A stretch of DNA of 64,000 bases, from NCBI RefSeq assembly GCF_011082085.1, contig NZ_CP041063.1, positions 248,001-312,000 on the forward strand, read 5' to 3'. Positions 22,384-32,547 of the stretch are shown here, piece by piece. Positions within the stretch are counted from its first letter, which is position 1. Each line of letters begins with the position of its first letter. Origin of the DNA: Bacillus sp. Cs-700 (GTDB lineage: Bacteria > Bacillota > Bacilli > Bacillales > Guptibacillaceae). The notes under the pieces are model-generated. The model was not told where the DNA came from and ran no database searches. It saw only the letters and a program-made list of their open reading frames with translations. A program made the position numbers and the translations under genes.

Positions 22384-24468
22384 ATGAGTAAGATGCGAAT
22401 TCATGAGTATGCAAAAGAACATAATACTACTAGTAAGGATGTTATCGAAAAGTTAACAAGCATGAATATTACGGTAAAAAATCATATGTCTGTGATTGAT
22501 GATCAGGCGATGGCTAAGCTTAATAACGATTCGAAACAATCCAAAAAGGGAAGCGACAAAAACAGTATGGAAAATAAAAACAATCGAAACAACCCAAAAG
22601 CAAATGCAAATCAAAAGAATAGCAAAAGCGCGCCAAACAACCGCCGCGGTGGACGTCGTCCTAACCGTCGTGGGAAAGGACAACCTCCTAAAAACACGGC
22701 TGCTCCAAGAAGATTGCCTTCTAAGGTAACGTTTATTGGTTCACTTACAGTAGGCCAACTTGCTGAAAAGCTAGGTAAAGATGCTTCTGAACTGATTAAA
22801 AAGCTAATGGGTCTTGGTGTAATGGCTACAATTAACCAGGAACTAGACAAAGATACTATGGAGCTCATTTGTGATGATTACGGCGTAAAAGTTGAAGAAG
22901 AAGAGCTGTTCGAAGTAACAGATCTTGATAATTACACAAGTGAAGACGAAGAAGGTAAGCTAGTTGAGCGTCCTGCTGTTGTAACGATCATGGGTCACGT
23001 TGACCACGGTAAAACAACACTACTTGATGGAATTCGCGATACAAAAGTAACGCAGGGTGAAGCAGGCGGTATTACGCAGCACATTGGTGCATATCAGATT
23101 GAAGAGAATAATAAGAAAATCACGTTCCTTGATACTCCTGGACACGCAGCATTTACAACAATGCGCGCACGTGGAGCGAAAGTAACGGATATTACGGTTC
23201 TTGTTGTTGCAGCGGATGACGGCGTTATGCCACAAACGGTTGAAGCCATTAACCACGCAAAAGCAGCAGAAGTTCCAATTATCGTTGCAGTTAATAAGAT
23301 GGATAAAGAAGGAGCAAATCCTGATCGCGTCATGCAGGAACTAACTGAGTATGAACTTGTTTCTGAAGCATGGGGTGGCGATACAATTTTCGTTAATCTT
23401 TCAGCCATTAAGCGTGAAGGAATTGACAATCTTCTTGAGACGATCCTCTTGATCTCAGAAGTAGAAGAGTTTAAAGCAAACCCTAATAAGCTTGCTACAG
23501 GTACAGTGATTGAAGCGCAGCTAGATAAAGGTCGCGGCCCAGTTGCTACACTTCTTGTACAAGAAGGTACGCTAAAAGTTGGTGATCCTGTCGTAGTTGG
23601 TAACACGTTTGGTCGTGTTCGTGCGATGGTCAACGATCTTGGTAAGCGTGTTGAAACAGCTGCACCTTCTACTCCTGTCGAAGTGACTGGTTTGAGTGAT
23701 GTTCCAAATGCTGGTGATCGTTTTGTGGCATTTGAAGATGAGAAAACAGCACGTCAAGTTGGGGAAGCGCGTAATCAGCAGCAAATTGAAGCTCAGCGTA
23801 AAGAATCTTCAAAAATGAATCTGGATGATTTATTTGAAAAGATTCAGCAAGGCGATGTGAAAGATATTAATGTTATCGTGAAAGCTGATGTACAGGGTTC
23901 TGTTGAAGCACTTGCTGGCTCACTTCAGAAGATTGAAGTAGAAGGTGTGAAGATCAACATTATTCATACAGCTGTTGGTGCGATTACAGAATCAGATATT
24001 ATTCTTGCTTCTGCTTCTAATGCGATCATTATTGGATTTAACGTACGTCCTGATTCAAATGCGAAGAAAGTGGCTGATTCTGAGCAAGTAGAAATTCGCT
24101 TGCATCGTGTGATTTATACAGCGATTGAAGAAATCGAATCGGCTATGAAAGGAATGCTTGATCCAGTTTATGAGGAAAAAGTAATTGGTCAAGCTGAAGT
24201 ACGTGAAACGTTTAAAGTTTCTAAAGTAGGTACAATTGCAGGATCTTACGTAACAGAAGGTAAAATCACACGTAATTCTGGCGTTCGTGTTATCCGAGAC
24301 GGAATTGTCGTATTCGAAGGTGAAGTAGATACATTGAAACGCTTCAAAGACGATGCGAAAGAAGTGGCAAAAGGATACGAATGTGGTATTACACTTGCAA
24401 AGTTCAATGATGTTAAAGAAGGCGACATTATTGAAGCCTATATCATGGAGGAAGTAAAGCCTAAGTGA
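22384..24468 (+). CDS. infB: translation initiation factor IF-2
   Basis: A 694-aa GTPase that brings fMet-tRNA to the ribosome. The N-terminal IF2N module ([21 protein letters not shown]) is followed by an Asn/Lys/Arg-rich low-complexity linker (residues about 50-110) and a second IF2N domain. G1 is GHVDHGKT (204-211), G3 is DTPGHAAF and G4 is NKMD. Domains II, III and the C-terminal fMet-tRNA-binding domain follow. The start ATG has a GGGGTG site. It overlaps ylxP by 4 bp. Confidence 0.98.
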   Translation: MSKMRIHEYAKEHNTTSKDVIEKLTSMNITVKNHMSVIDDQAMAKLNNDSKQSKKGSDKNSMENKNNRNNPKANANQKNSKSAPNNRRGGRRPNRRGKGQPPKNTAAPRRLPSKVTFIGSLTVGQLAEKLGKDASELIKKLMGLGVMATINQELDKDTMELICDDYGVKVEEEELFEVTDLDNYTSEDEEGKLVERPAVVTIMGHVDHGKTTLLDGIRDTKVTQGEAGGITQHIGAYQIEENNKKITFLDTPGHAAFTTMRARGAKVTDITVLVVAADDGVMPQTVEAINHAKAAEVPIIVAVNKMDKEGANPDRVMQELTEYELVSEAWGGDTIFVNLSAIKREGIDNLLETILLISEVEEFKANPNKLATGTVIEAQLDKGRGPVATLLVQEGTLKVGDPVVVGNTFGRVRAMVNDLGKRVETAAPSTPVEVTGLSDVPNAGDRFVAFEDEKTARQVGEARNQQQIEAQRKESSKMNLDDLFEKIQQGDVKDINVIVKADVQGSVEALAGSLQKIEVEGVKINIIHTAVGAITESDIILASASNAIIIGFNVRPDSNAKKVADSEQVEIRLHRVIYTAIEEIESAMKGMLDPVYEEKVIGQAEVRETFKVSKVGTIAGSYVTEGKITRNSGVRVIRDGIVVFEGEVDTLKRFKDDAKEVAKGYECGITLAKFNDVKEGDIIEAYIMEEVKPK

Positions 24469-24740
24469 TTGGATACGTCGAATGTGAATGCATCATTTAC
24501 GATGCGCAATCCTTGAAAGAAAAAAGAGCTGTGCTTCAGTCGGTGATAAGCCGACTGAAGCACAATAATCTTGCAATTTCTGAGCTTGATAGCCAGGATC
24601 TCTGGCAACATACTGTGATCGGTATTGTCACGACGGCTTCAAGCAAAACGGCGTGTGAGCGTGAGCTGCAGCGTGCCATTTCATTGATTGACTCACGTCC
24701 GGATATCGAACTCACTCGAGCAACTTATGAGTGGCTTTAG
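24465..24740 (+). CDS. ylxP: YlxP, DUF503 family protein
   Basis: A 91-aa protein of the DUF503 family, start GTG, overlapping the infB stop by 4 bp and therefore probably translationally coupled. The family pattern [16 protein letters not shown] is present, followed by [18 protein letters not shown]. The function is not established. The coding sequence contains a perfect 13-bp inverted repeat at 24531-24563 (described in the findings). Confidence 0.88.
   Translation: MIGYVECECIIYDAQSLKEKRAVLQSVISRLKHNNLAISELDSQDLWQHTVIGIVTTASSKTACERELQRAISLIDSRPDIELTRATYEWL
24531..24563 (+). repeat. perfect inverted repeat inside ylxP
   Basis: GTGCTTCAGTCGG and its exact complement flank a 7-nt loop. No T tract follows, so it is not a terminator. 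It lies inside the coding region about 65 bp after the GTG start. Confidence 0.8.
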
Positions 24741-24760
24741 GAAAGAAACGAGGTGTAACG

Positions 24761-25111
24761 ATGAGTAATGTTCGCGCAAATCGTGTTGGTGAACAGATGA
24801 AGAAAGAACTTGGTGATATAATCAGCAGGAAGATTAAAGACCCGCGCGTAGGTTTCGTTACAGTAACAGCAGTCGAAGTTACGAATGATCTACAGCAAGC
24901 AACGGTATTTATTACGGTCCTTGGTGACGAAGAGAAGAAAGAAGCAACCTTGAACGGCCTTGCAAAAGCAACAGGATTTATCCGTTCTGAGATAGGGAAA
25001 CGCATCCGTCTTCGTAAGACACCGGAGATCTACTTTGAATTTGATGAATCAATCGATTATGGTAACAAAATCGAACGACTTCTTGCAGATTTAAATCAAG
25101 CAGATGAGTAG
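24761..25111 (+). CDS. rbfA: ribosome-binding factor A
   Basis: A 116-aa KH-fold protein that binds the 30S subunit during late 16S rRNA maturation. It shows [30 protein letters not shown] and the C-terminal [20 protein letters not shown]. The ATG at 24761 follows CGAGGTG; a longer in-frame GTG at 24731 would overlap ylxP without any ribosome binding site. Confidence 0.96.
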   Translation: MSNVRANRVGEQMKKELGDIISRKIKDPRVGFVTVTAVEVTNDLQQATVFITVLGDEEKKEATLNGLAKATGFIRSEIGKRIRLRKTPEIYFEFDESIDYGNKIERLLADLNQADE

Positions 25112-25118
25112 TGACGAA

Positions 25119-25145
25119 GGGATAGGCAGGGATGTCTATCCTTTC
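25119..25145 (+). terminator. weak hairpin between rbfA and truB
   Basis: GGATAG pairs with CTATCC around a 10-nt loop, then a T-rich run broken by C. At most a leaky terminator. Confidence 0.3.
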
Positions 25146-25176
25146 TCTATGTCATCAGATTGAAAGGAGGAAGAGC

Positions 25177-26073
25177 ATGAACGGCGTATTACCTTTAAAA
25201 AAACCGGCTGGGATGACCTCTCATGACTGTGTTGCCATAACTAGAAAGTTATTACACACCAAAAAAGTGGGACATACGGGGACGTTGGATCCTGATGTGA
25301 CGGGCGTATTGCCTTTATGCATTGGAAGAGCAACAAAAGTTGCACAATATATGACGGATTTCTCGAAAACGTATGAAGCGGTGATTACACTTGGCTTTTC
25401 AACGACGACAGAAGATGCATCTGGAGATAAGGTGGATGAAAAGAACATAGAGAAAATCCCATCAATTCATGAAATCGAAGAAGCCCTAGCAACGTTCCGA
25501 GGGACAATTGAGCAAGTTCCTCCGATGTATTCTGCTGTTAAAATAAACGGAAAAAAATTATATGAGTATGCATTTAAAGGAGAGGTCGTTGAGCGTCCGT
25601 CTCGAAAAGCCACTATTCATGAGCTTGAACGAATTGGTGAGGTAACAAAAGACGATGGCACTGTTTCAATCCCTGTTCGTGTCACATGTAGTAAAGGGAC
25701 TTACATTCGAACACTTGCGGTCGATATAGGAGAACATCTTGGGTATCCAGCTCATATGTCATTTTTAATTCGCACGGCTTCTGGCCCATTTAAACTAGAA
25801 GAATGTTTGACATTTGATGAGATTAAACAGATGATAGAAGATGAAACGCTCTCTCTTTTCCCGATGGAATATGCTCTTTCTGCCATGCCATCTTTAACAG
25901 TCGAACCTGAGCTTGAAGCAAAACTTCAAAATGGAGCTGTACTTCCTCAGGTGGAAGAGATGACAGAAGATCGACTCGTTATGTACAATAAGGACGGAGA
26001 AGCAATTGCAATCTATCAAAAACATCCTGAGAAACCTGGCTTAATGAAGCCTGAGAAAGTGTTTTCGAGATGA
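25177..26073 (+). CDS. truB: tRNA pseudouridine-55 synthase
   Basis: A 298-aa enzyme that isomerises U55 in the T-loop of tRNAs. The catalytic Asp38 lies in VGHTGTLDPDVTGVLPLCIG; other family segments are PPMYSAVKINGKKLYEYA and CSKGTYIRTLAVDIGE. A C-terminal PUA-like part follows. ATG 25177 is preceded by AAAGGAGG at 6-7 bp; an in-frame ATG at 25132 has no such site. Confidence 0.97.
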   Translation: MNGVLPLKKPAGMTSHDCVAITRKLLHTKKVGHTGTLDPDVTGVLPLCIGRATKVAQYMTDFSKTYEAVITLGFSTTTEDASGDKVDEKNIEKIPSIHEIEEALATFRGTIEQVPPMYSAVKINGKKLYEYAFKGEVVERPSRKATIHELERIGEVTKDDGTVSIPVRVTCSKGTYIRTLAVDIGEHLGYPAHMSFLIRTASGPFKLEECLTFDEIKQMIEDETLSLFPMEYALSAMPSLTVEPELEAKLQNGAVLPQVEEMTEDRLVMYNKDGEAIAIYQKHPEKPGLMKPEKVFSR

Positions 26074-26091
26074 AGTTAGAAGGTGAAACCG

Positions 26092-27024
26092 TTGAAGACA
26101 ATTTATTTATCGCATCCACATCAATTGAAGGCGGAACATCCTGCGGTCATGGCGCTTGGATATTTTGATGGCATTCACCGTGGTCATCAGAAAGTGATTT
26201 CGACGGCAAAAAAGATCGCTGATGAGAAAGGTGTAGAGTCAGCAGTTATGACTTTCTACCCTCATCCATCAGTCGTTTTAGGGAAATCCACCCCGCAAAC
26301 GAAAGCCATTACCCCCCTTGATGATAAAATTGATTTAATTGAAGGAATGGGGATTGACGTTCTTTATATCGTGAAGTTCGACCAAACGATTGCTGGCATA
26401 ACCCCACAACAATTCGTAGACGACTATATTATTGCTTTATCTGTCGTACACGTTGTCGCAGGGTTTGATTATACATATGGAAGCAAAGGGAGAGGCACGA
26501 TGGATTCGCTTCCTTTCCATGCGCGAAATCAGTTTGATCAAACCGTTATTGATAAAGTTTCACAGCAAGATGAAAAAGTTAGCTCAACCCTTATTCGGTC
26601 ATATATACGTGATGGAGCAGTAGAGAACGTTGAAGCGGTTCTTGGTCGCCGTTATGTGGTTAAAGGAACGGTTGTAAAGGGAGACCAGCGTGGTCGTACA
26701 ATAGGTTTTCCAACAGCAAATGTTGACTTAAAGGACGATTATCTTGTTCCTGATACAGGTGTTTACGCTGTTCGGATGCGGGCGAAAGAAGAGTGGATGG
26801 ACGGTGTATGCAACGTCGGATATAAACCAACGTTTTATGAAGAAAAACCTGATCAGCCGTCTCTAGAAGTGCACGTATTTGATTTTAGCGGTGACTTATA
26901 TGGCCAGCAGGTAGAGGTGGAGTTTTACGAGAAGATTCGCGGAGAAGTGAAATTCTCGTCCGTAGATGACTTGATTGCTCAAATTGGTCAGGATGCGAAA
27001 GACGCAAAGAAAATCTTGAAATAG
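26092..27024 (+). CDS. ribF: bifunctional riboflavin kinase/FAD synthetase
   Basis: A 310-aa enzyme converting riboflavin to FMN and FMN to FAD. The N-terminal adenylyltransferase domain has [16 protein letters not shown]; the C-terminal kinase domain has [18 protein letters not shown] and [10 protein letters not shown]. The start is most likely TTG at 26092 (AAGGTG 6 bp upstream; the N-terminus then reads [10 protein letters not shown], as in B. subtilis RibC); GTG at 26083 is the alternative. No FMN riboswitch is present upstream. Last gene of the nusA operon. Confidence 0.95.
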   Translation: MKTIYLSHPHQLKAEHPAVMALGYFDGIHRGHQKVISTAKKIADEKGVESAVMTFYPHPSVVLGKSTPQTKAITPLDDKIDLIEGMGIDVLYIVKFDQTIAGITPQQFVDDYIIALSVVHVVAGFDYTYGSKGRGTMDSLPFHARNQFDQTVIDKVSQQDEKVSSTLIRSYIRDGAVENVEAVLGRRYVVKGTVVKGDQRGRTIGFPTANVDLKDDYLVPDTGVYAVRMRAKEEWMDGVCNVGYKPTFYEEKPDQPSLEVHVFDFSGDLYGQQVEVEFYEKIRGEVKFSSVDDLIAQIGQDAKDAKKILK

Positions 27025-27031
27025 ATTTCCC

Positions 27032-27060
27032 TTGCATTTTAGAACGAAAACCTGTAATCT
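27032..27060 (+). promoter_or_regulatory. SigA promoter of rpsO
   Basis: TTGCAT (27032-27037), a 17-bp spacer and TAATCT (27055-27060). It leaves a leader of about 90 nt before rpsO, which may carry the S15 autoregulatory structure known in other species. Confidence 0.6.
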
Positions 27061-27155
27061 ATTATCTGTACGACAAGTACACAACCTATACTGGGCAATC
27101 GAGTCACCGACGTTTGCGCGGTATCAGGGGATTAGAAATTAAGGAGGTGAAACGG

Positions 27156-27425
27156 ATGGCAATCACACAAGAGCGTAAGCAAGAGCTTATCACTAAGTTC
27201 AAAACTCACGAGAATGATACTGGTTCTCCAGAGGTTCAAATCGCTGTCCTTACTGAGGAAATCAACAATTTGAACGATCATCTACGTTTCCACAAGAAAG
27301 ACCACCACTCTCGTCGCGGTCTTCTTAAGATGGTTGGTAAACGCCGTAATCTTTTAACGTATCTTCGTAACAAAGACGTTACTCGTTACCGCGAACTTAT
27401 CAAAGAACTTGGTCTACGTCGATAA
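27156..27425 (+). CDS. rpsO: 30S ribosomal protein S15
   Basis: An 89-aa primary 16S rRNA-binding protein. It has [43 protein letters not shown], spread over residues 24-66, and ends in the family tail [29 protein letters not shown] precedes the ATG at 27156. The order rpsO-pnp is conserved across bacteria. Confidence 0.98.
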   Translation: MAITQERKQELITKFKTHENDTGSPEVQIAVLTEEINNLNDHLRFHKKDHHSRRGLLKMVGKRRNLLTYLRNKDVTRYRELIKELGLRR

Positions 27426-27433
27426 TGATTCAG

Positions 27434-27459
27434 AAAAGCGGGATATTTCCCGCTTTTTT
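27434..27459 (+). terminator. terminator after rpsO
   Basis: AAAGCGGG pairs with CCCGCTTT around a short AT loop, followed by a T run, 9 bp after the rpsO stop. Confidence 0.88.
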
Positions 27460-27492
27460 ATTAGGTTAAAAATACATAGATTTCTTCCTTTC

Positions 27493-27522
27493 TTTTTAGA
27501 AGTAAAAAGGTTAGGGTATAAT
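27493..27522 (+). promoter_or_regulatory. probable SigA promoter of pnp
   Basis: A perfect -10 TATAAT (27517-27522) with a poor T-rich -35 at the right distance, about 42 bp upstream of the pnp start. Confidence 0.55.
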
Positions 27523-27563
27523 AAAAGAAATGATTTTATTGGATGAGAGGAGTTCTCACATTA

Positions 27564-29681
27564 ATGGCACAAGAGAAGCAAGTGTTTTCAATTGATTGGG
27601 CTGGTCGCGAATTGTCAGTTGAGATTGGTCAGCTGGCGAAGCAGGCGAGCGGTGCAGCATTGATTCGCTACGGCGATACAGCTGTACTAGCAACGGTGAC
27701 AGGTTCTAAGGAGCCGAAAGACCTTCCGTTTTTCCCACTAACGGTTAATTATGAAGAACGATTATATGCAGTAGGTAAAATTCCTGGAGGCTTCATAAAG
27801 CGTGAAGGCCGTCCAAGTGAAAAGGCAATTCTTGCGAGTCGTTTAATTGACCGCCCGATTCGTCCTTTATTCCCAGATGGTTTCCGTAATGAAGTTCAAG
27901 TAGTGAGCACAGTTATGAGCGTGGATCAGAACTGTTCTTCCGAGATGGCAGCAATGTTCGGTTCATCTCTAGCACTTGGAATTAGTGATCTTCCATTTGA
28001 TGGTCCGATTGCGGGTGTGCTCGTTGGACGCATCGACGGTCAGTTCGTCGTAAATCCTAATGTTGATCAGCTTGAACAAAGTGACATTCATTTAACAGTT
28101 GCAGGTACGAAAGATGCAATCAATATGGTTGAAGCTGGCGCTGAAGAAGTACCAGAAGAAACGATGCTAGAAGGTATTCTATTCGGACATCAGGAAATCA
28201 AGCGTCTGATTTCTTTCCAGGAACAAATCATCGAAGCTGTAGGAAAAGAAAAACGTGAAGTCGTTCTGAAAAAAGCAGACGAAACGCTTGAAGCTAAGCT
28301 TAGTGAGGAATACCTTGCTGATATTCAAGAAGCTGTCAAAGTGATTGAAAAGCATGCAAGACAAGAAGCGATCGATGCTGTCATGACGCGTGCAACAGAA
28401 GCTTATGAAGAAAGCGAAGAATATAGCGCTGAAGAAGTGAAATCAATCTTGAATAGCTTTGTGAAGCAAGAAGTACGTCGCTTAATTTTGAAGGATAAAG
28501 TAAGACCAGACGGACGTGGCGTTGATGAAATTCGCCCGCTTGATTCCGAAGTCGGTATCCTTTCAAGAACACACGGCTCAGGCTTGTTCACTCGTGGACA
28601 AACTCAAGCGCTTAGTATTTGTACACTTGGTGCACTCGGAGACGTTCAAATTCTTGACGGTCTTGGGACAGAAGAATCGAAGCGATTCATGCACCACTAT
28701 AACTTCCCTAAATTCAGCGTTGGCGAAACCGGCCCAATGCGTGGACCAGGTCGTCGTGAGATTGGTCACGGTGCTCTCGGTGAGCGTGCTCTTGAGCAAG
28801 TGATCCCAACAGAAAAAGATTTCCCTTATACAATTCGTCTTGTATCTGAAGTGCTTGAATCAAACGGCTCAACTTCACAGGCAAGCATCTGTGCAAGTAC
28901 GCTTGCGATGATGGATGCTGGTGTCCCAATTAAAGCACCAGTTGCTGGTATTGCAATGGGACTTGTTAGTGATGGAGAAGACGTAACAGTACTTACAGAC
29001 ATCCAGGGCATGGAAGATGCACTTGGTGACATGGACTTTAAAGTTGCTGGAACAGAGCAAGGTGTAACGGCGCTTCAAATGGATATCAAAATTTCAGGAA
29101 TCAATGAAGACATCCTTCGTCAAGCGCTTGAACAGGCTAAGAAAGGTCGTCTTGCCATTCTTGAAAACATGATGAGTGCAATCAACGAACCTCGTACAGA
29201 GCTTTCTGCGTACGCACCGAAGATCTTGACAATGTCAATTAAACCAGATAAGATCCGCGACGTAATTGGACCAAGCGGTAAAATCATCAATAAAATCATT
29301 GAAGAAACTGGCGTAAAAATTGATATTGAGCAGGACGGTTCAATCTTTATTTCTTCTACTGAGCAAGAGATGAACGCAAAAGCGAAGAAGATCATCGAAG
29401 ATCTTGTGAGAGAAGTTGAAGTTGGCACAACTTACCTTGGTAAAGTAAAACGAGTAGAGAAATTTGGCGCATTCGTTGAGCTATTTGCTGGGAAAGAAGG
29501 CCTTGTTCATATTTCTGAACTTGCTGAAGAACGTACAAACAAAGTAGAAGATGTTGTCTCGATCGGTGATGAAATTATGGTTAAAGTAAAAGAAATCGAT
29601 AAGCAGGGACGCGTCAACTTATCACGCAAAGAGATCTTAAAAGAACAGCGTGAACGTGAAGAACAAAGTCAAAAGAGTTAA
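27564..29681 (+). CDS. pnp: polyribonucleotide nucleotidyltransferase (PNPase)
   Basis: A 705-aa 3'-5' phosphorolytic exoribonuclease of the RNA degradation machinery. Two RNase PH domains are visible (first with [19 protein letters not shown], second with [14 protein letters not shown] and [12 protein letters not shown]), then a KH domain ([18 protein letters not shown]) and a C-terminal S1 domain ([18 protein letters not shown]). ATG 27564 gives [16 protein letters not shown], in line with homologues; the ATG at 27543 is upstream of the GAGAGGAG site. RNase Y, its functional partner, is also in this window. Confidence 0.97.
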   Translation: MAQEKQVFSIDWAGRELSVEIGQLAKQASGAALIRYGDTAVLATVTGSKEPKDLPFFPLTVNYEERLYAVGKIPGGFIKREGRPSEKAILASRLIDRPIRPLFPDGFRNEVQVVSTVMSVDQNCSSEMAAMFGSSLALGISDLPFDGPIAGVLVGRIDGQFVVNPNVDQLEQSDIHLTVAGTKDAINMVEAGAEEVPEETMLEGILFGHQEIKRLISFQEQIIEAVGKEKREVVLKKADETLEAKLSEEYLADIQEAVKVIEKHARQEAIDAVMTRATEAYEESEEYSAEEVKSILNSFVKQEVRRLILKDKVRPDGRGVDEIRPLDSEVGILSRTHGSGLFTRGQTQALSICTLGALGDVQILDGLGTEESKRFMHHYNFPKFSVGETGPMRGPGRREIGHGALGERALEQVIPTEKDFPYTIRLVSEVLESNGSTSQASICASTLAMMDAGVPIKAPVAGIAMGLVSDGEDVTVLTDIQGMEDALGDMDFKVAGTEQGVTALQMDIKISGINEDILRQALEQAKKGRLAILENMMSAINEPRTELSAYAPKILTMSIKPDKIRDVIGPSGKIINKIIEETGVKIDIEQDGSIFISSTEQEMNAKAKKIIEDLVREVEVGTTYLGKVKRVEKFGAFVELFAGKEGLVHISELAEERTNKVEDVVSIGDEIMVKVKEIDKQGRVNLSRKEILKEQREREEQSQKS

Positions 29682-29711
29682 GGAATTCGGCTGAGGCCGG
29701 ATTCTTTTTTT
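29682..29711 (+). terminator. terminator after pnp
   Basis: GAATTCGG pairs with CCGGATTC (one G-U) and is followed by seven T, directly after the pnp stop. Confidence 0.85.
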
Positions 29712-29817
29712 GTTTTCGGTAATTGATGCTGAATCGCTGACTAATTGCCTCCTTGTATAAACCCTAGTTCTAGAGCTTGCCCCATCAACATACTTTTTTA
29801 CAAAAGGGGGCAGATGA

Positions 29818-30774
29818 ATGAAGAAATCCTGGGTTCAATTCATTGTGTTTATTATGATCTTAGGCGTAGCAGCAGGTTCACTTCAGAACCCCTACACATC
29901 AATGTATTTAACTGATTTAAAAGAGCAAGCGACAATCAACGTGAACGGAAGTCCGTTATATAATGAAATTTTACAAGCGAAGGAACGAATGGATATTCCA
30001 CCTGCGAATGCGGTAGTTGATCGTGTGTGGAAAGGCATTCCTGGATATAATGGAATCATGGTTGATGCAGAACAGTCTTACGCGAAAATGAAAGGAAAGG
30101 CCTTTGATGAAGAGATGCTGGTAAGAAAAGAAGTCGAGCCTGATATTCAGTTAGATGATCTAGAACCTACTGCCGTATACAAAGGAAATCCAAATAAGCC
30201 AATGGTCGCCTTTATGATTAATGTGGCATGGGGGGAAGAGTATTTACCTGACATGCTACAACAATTCAAAAAATATAACGCGCACGCAACTTTTTTTCTC
30301 GATGGCTCCTGGGCAAAGAAAAACCCTGATATGGTACGCATGATTGATGAAGAAGGTCATGAAATTGGGAACCATGCTTATTCTCATCCTGACTTAAAAC
30401 AGTTAAGCGATGCGGCCATTCGTAAAGAGCTTGAAGATACAAATCAAGTGATTGAAGCAACTCTTGATAAAAAGCCTGTTGTTTTTGCCCCTCCAAGTGG
30501 AAGTTATGCAAACAATGCTGTGAAAATTGCGGATGAACTTGGCATGCAAACGGTGTTATGGTCAGTTGATACAGTCGATTGGAAAAAACCTGCCCCTCAA
30601 GCCTTAACAGCAAAGGTGTTACAAAATGTACACGCAGGGGCGCTAATTTTGATGCATCCAACTGAACCAACAGAGAAAAGTTTAGAAGCACTCATTCGGG
30701 GAGTTGAAAAAAGAGGCTATCAGTTAGGAACCGTCTCACAAGTGTTAGATTCGAAGCGGGTGGAGAAAAGGTGA
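29818..30774 (+). CDS. ylxY: YlxY, NodB-like polysaccharide deacetylase family protein
   Basis: A 318-aa protein with an N-terminal signal or membrane anchor (about residues 4-21) and a NodB homology domain from about residue 125. The usual TFDDG metal/catalytic motif is replaced by INVAWGEEY, so the catalytic Asp is missing, while the histidine motif NHAYSHPDL is kept. TFFLDGSWAKKNPDMV and FAPPSGSYANNAV match the family. It may be a non-catalytic carbohydrate-binding protein. Homologues are annotated as sporulation-associated; I cannot confirm a function here. The gene sits between pnp and mlpA, as in B. subtilis. Confidence 0.85.
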   Translation: MKKSWVQFIVFIMILGVAAGSLQNPYTSMYLTDLKEQATINVNGSPLYNEILQAKERMDIPPANAVVDRVWKGIPGYNGIMVDAEQSYAKMKGKAFDEEMLVRKEVEPDIQLDDLEPTAVYKGNPNKPMVAFMINVAWGEEYLPDMLQQFKKYNAHATFFLDGSWAKKNPDMVRMIDEEGHEIGNHAYSHPDLKQLSDAAIRKELEDTNQVIEATLDKKPVVFAPPSGSYANNAVKIADELGMQTVLWSVDTVDWKKPAPQALTAKVLQNVHAGALILMHPTEPTEKSLEALIRGVEKRGYQLGTVSQVLDSKRVEKR

Positions 30775-30779
30775 TGGAA

Positions 30780-30808
30780 TTGTGTCAATTCTACATTAAT
30801 GATATAGT
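30780..30808 (+). promoter_or_regulatory. SigA promoter of mlpA
   Basis: TTGTGT (30780-30785), a 17-bp spacer and TATAGT (30803-30808) with an extended -10 TGA, starting just after the ylxY stop. Confidence 0.65.
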
Positions 30809-30857
30809 GATTTTGGAGTGTTACGAAACATAATGGTTCGATACAGGAGGAACAAGC

Positions 30858-32099
30858 TTGATAAATAAAGTAACGTGCAAAAATGGTGTAAGAGTAGTGT
30901 TAGAAAATATTCCAACAGTTCGATCGGTTGCGATCGGAATATGGATTGGAACTGGATCTCGTTTTGAACCTAAAGAGTTAAACGGCGTCTCGCATTTTCT
31001 TGAACATATGTTTTTTAAGGGGACAGAGAAGCGTAGCGCAAAAGAAATCGCTGAATCATTTGATAGCATTGGCGGTCAAGTTAATGCGTTTACATCCAAA
31101 GAGTATACGTGTTACTACGCAAAAGTTCTTGATGAGCATGCAGATTATGCACTTGACGTGTTAACGGATATGTTTTTCCAGTCAACGTTTGAAGCAGGCG
31201 AGCTTGCGAAAGAGAAGAACGTTGTGCATGAAGAAATCAAAATGTACGAAGATACGCCAGATGATATTGTACATGATATGCTCAGTCAAGCAAGTTATGG
31301 TGACCATGAGCTTGCGATGCCAATTCTAGGGACAGAAGAAACGTTAAAAGATTTTTCTGGAGATACGCTACGTGAGTACATGCAAACGCACTATACCCCT
31401 GACAACATCGTCGTATCTATTGCTGGGAATATTGACGAATCATTTATGCAAAAAGTTGAAGCAGCTTTTGAGCACTGGGAAACACCTGCAGGAAAACCTG
31501 AAGTACAGGCACCAATCTTTCACTCTGGCCAAATCGCTCGCAAAAAAGAAACAGAGCAAGCTCACTTATGCTTGGGATATGCTGGATTGCCGTTTGGCAC
31601 AGATGATATTTATAGCTTAATTGTGATGAACAATGTGCTTGGCGGTAGCATGAGTAGTCGTCTTTTCCAGGATGTTCGTGAGGATCAGGGTCTTGCTTAC
31701 TCGGTGTTCTCGTACCATTCTGCTTATCAAGATAGCGGCTTGTTAACGATTTATGCTGGAACAGCTCAAAATCAGCTTGATCGTCTATATGAAACAATTC
31801 AAAAAACACTTCAGGATTTTAAGCGTGATGGAATTACTTCTAAAGAGTTAAAAAACTGTAAAGAGCAGCTAAAAGGAAACTTAATGCTTAGTCTTGAAAG
31901 CACAAATAGCCGAATGAGTCGGAACGGTAAAAATGAATTATTGTTAAACCAACATCGCTCTCTCGATGATATTATTACAAATATCGAAAGCGTTAATCAT
32001 GAAAAAGTAAACAATATGATTCAGTCCATGTTTACAGATGAATTTTCAAGTTCCCTCATTAGCCCTAATGGCAAATTGCCAAGCAGCATGAAATCATAA
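30858..32099 (+). CDS. mlpA: M16-family zinc peptidase MlpA (YmxG)
   Basis: A 413-aa pitrilysin-type metallopeptidase. The inverted zinc motif HFLEH is at residues 46-50, with the distal glutamate in HEEIKMYEDTPDD. The second M16 half carries ETEQAHLCLGYAGLPFG and GGSMSSRLFQDVREDQGLAYSV. The start is TTG with an AGGAGG site; the N-terminus then matches B. subtilis MlpA as I recall it. That protein has been linked to control of extracellular protease (aprE) expression. It is a single active M16 unit, unlike the split ymfF/ymfH pair further downstream. Confidence 0.94.
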   Translation: MINKVTCKNGVRVVLENIPTVRSVAIGIWIGTGSRFEPKELNGVSHFLEHMFFKGTEKRSAKEIAESFDSIGGQVNAFTSKEYTCYYAKVLDEHADYALDVLTDMFFQSTFEAGELAKEKNVVHEEIKMYEDTPDDIVHDMLSQASYGDHELAMPILGTEETLKDFSGDTLREYMQTHYTPDNIVVSIAGNIDESFMQKVEAAFEHWETPAGKPEVQAPIFHSGQIARKKETEQAHLCLGYAGLPFGTDDIYSLIVMNNVLGGSMSSRLFQDVREDQGLAYSVFSYHSAYQDSGLLTIYAGTAQNQLDRLYETIQKTLQDFKRDGITSKELKNCKEQLKGNLMLSLESTNSRMSRNGKNELLLNQHRSLDDIITNIESVNHEKVNNMIQSMFTDEFSSSLISPNGKLPSSMKS

Positions 32100-32107
32100 G
32101 AGAGATC

Positions 32108-32132
32108 CCCGCCTAAATAAGGCGGGTTTTTT
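32108..32132 (+). terminator. terminator after mlpA
   Basis: CCCGCCT pairs with AGGCGGG around a 5-nt loop, followed by six T. Confidence 0.9.
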
Positions 32133-32199
32133 CATGTCTTCCAAGAAACACTCTTTCATAGACTAAGATTATCAACCAGTATAGAAGGGGGACGGTATT

Positions 32200-32442
32200 A
32201 TGAGACTAAGTCAACTTAGTGGGAAAGAGCTTATTGATATTGAAAAAGGACGTAAGCTCGGGGTGTTGGGGCAGACGGATCTCCTATTTGATGAAAAAAC
32301 AGGATTATTGAAAGAATTAATCATTCCAAAATCTTCATGGATGGGACTCAAACGAAAGGACCAGGAGATCTCAATACCGTGGGAACATATTGAAACAATT
32401 GGGAGAGATATGATTATTTTGCAAAACAATCAGAAGGAATAA
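32200..32442 (+). CDS. ymxH: YmxH, YlmC/YmxH-family PRC-barrel protein
   Basis: An 80-aa protein with the PRC-barrel pattern MRLSQLSGKELIDIEKGRKLGVLGQTDLLFD. A small sporulation-conserved family (YlmC/YmxH); the role is not known. It has a GAAGGGGG site and lies between the mlpA terminator and spoVFA, the same place as in B. subtilis. Confidence 0.88.
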   Translation: MRLSQLSGKELIDIEKGRKLGVLGQTDLLFDEKTGLLKELIIPKSSWMGLKRKDQEISIPWEHIETIGRDMIILQNNQKE

Positions 32443-32463
32443 AACTGGTACTCTTATCGATTC

Positions 32464-32491
32464 ACCAAGCGGGCATACCCCACATAGAATG
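32464..32491 (+). promoter_or_regulatory. candidate SigK promoter of spoVFA-spoVFB
   Basis: AC at 32464-32465, a 17-bp gap and CATAGAATG at 32483-32491, against the SigK pattern AC-N16/17-CATANNNTA (last base off). The dipicolinate synthase operon is SigK-controlled in B. subtilis, which supports the call. Confidence 0.4.
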
Positions 32492-32547
32492 TTGAGAAAT
32501 TACAATAATCCCCGTAGTAAGACGTGGAAAAGGAAAGGGGAGGAACG

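Noticed and set aside
26074-26091. FMN riboswitch upstream of ribF
   Set aside because: Only 18 bp separate truB from the ribF start; there is no room for the structure.
29712-29817. SigE or SigG promoter for ylxY
   Set aside because: A CATAC-like -10 is visible near 29787, but no matching -35 lies at the correct distance.
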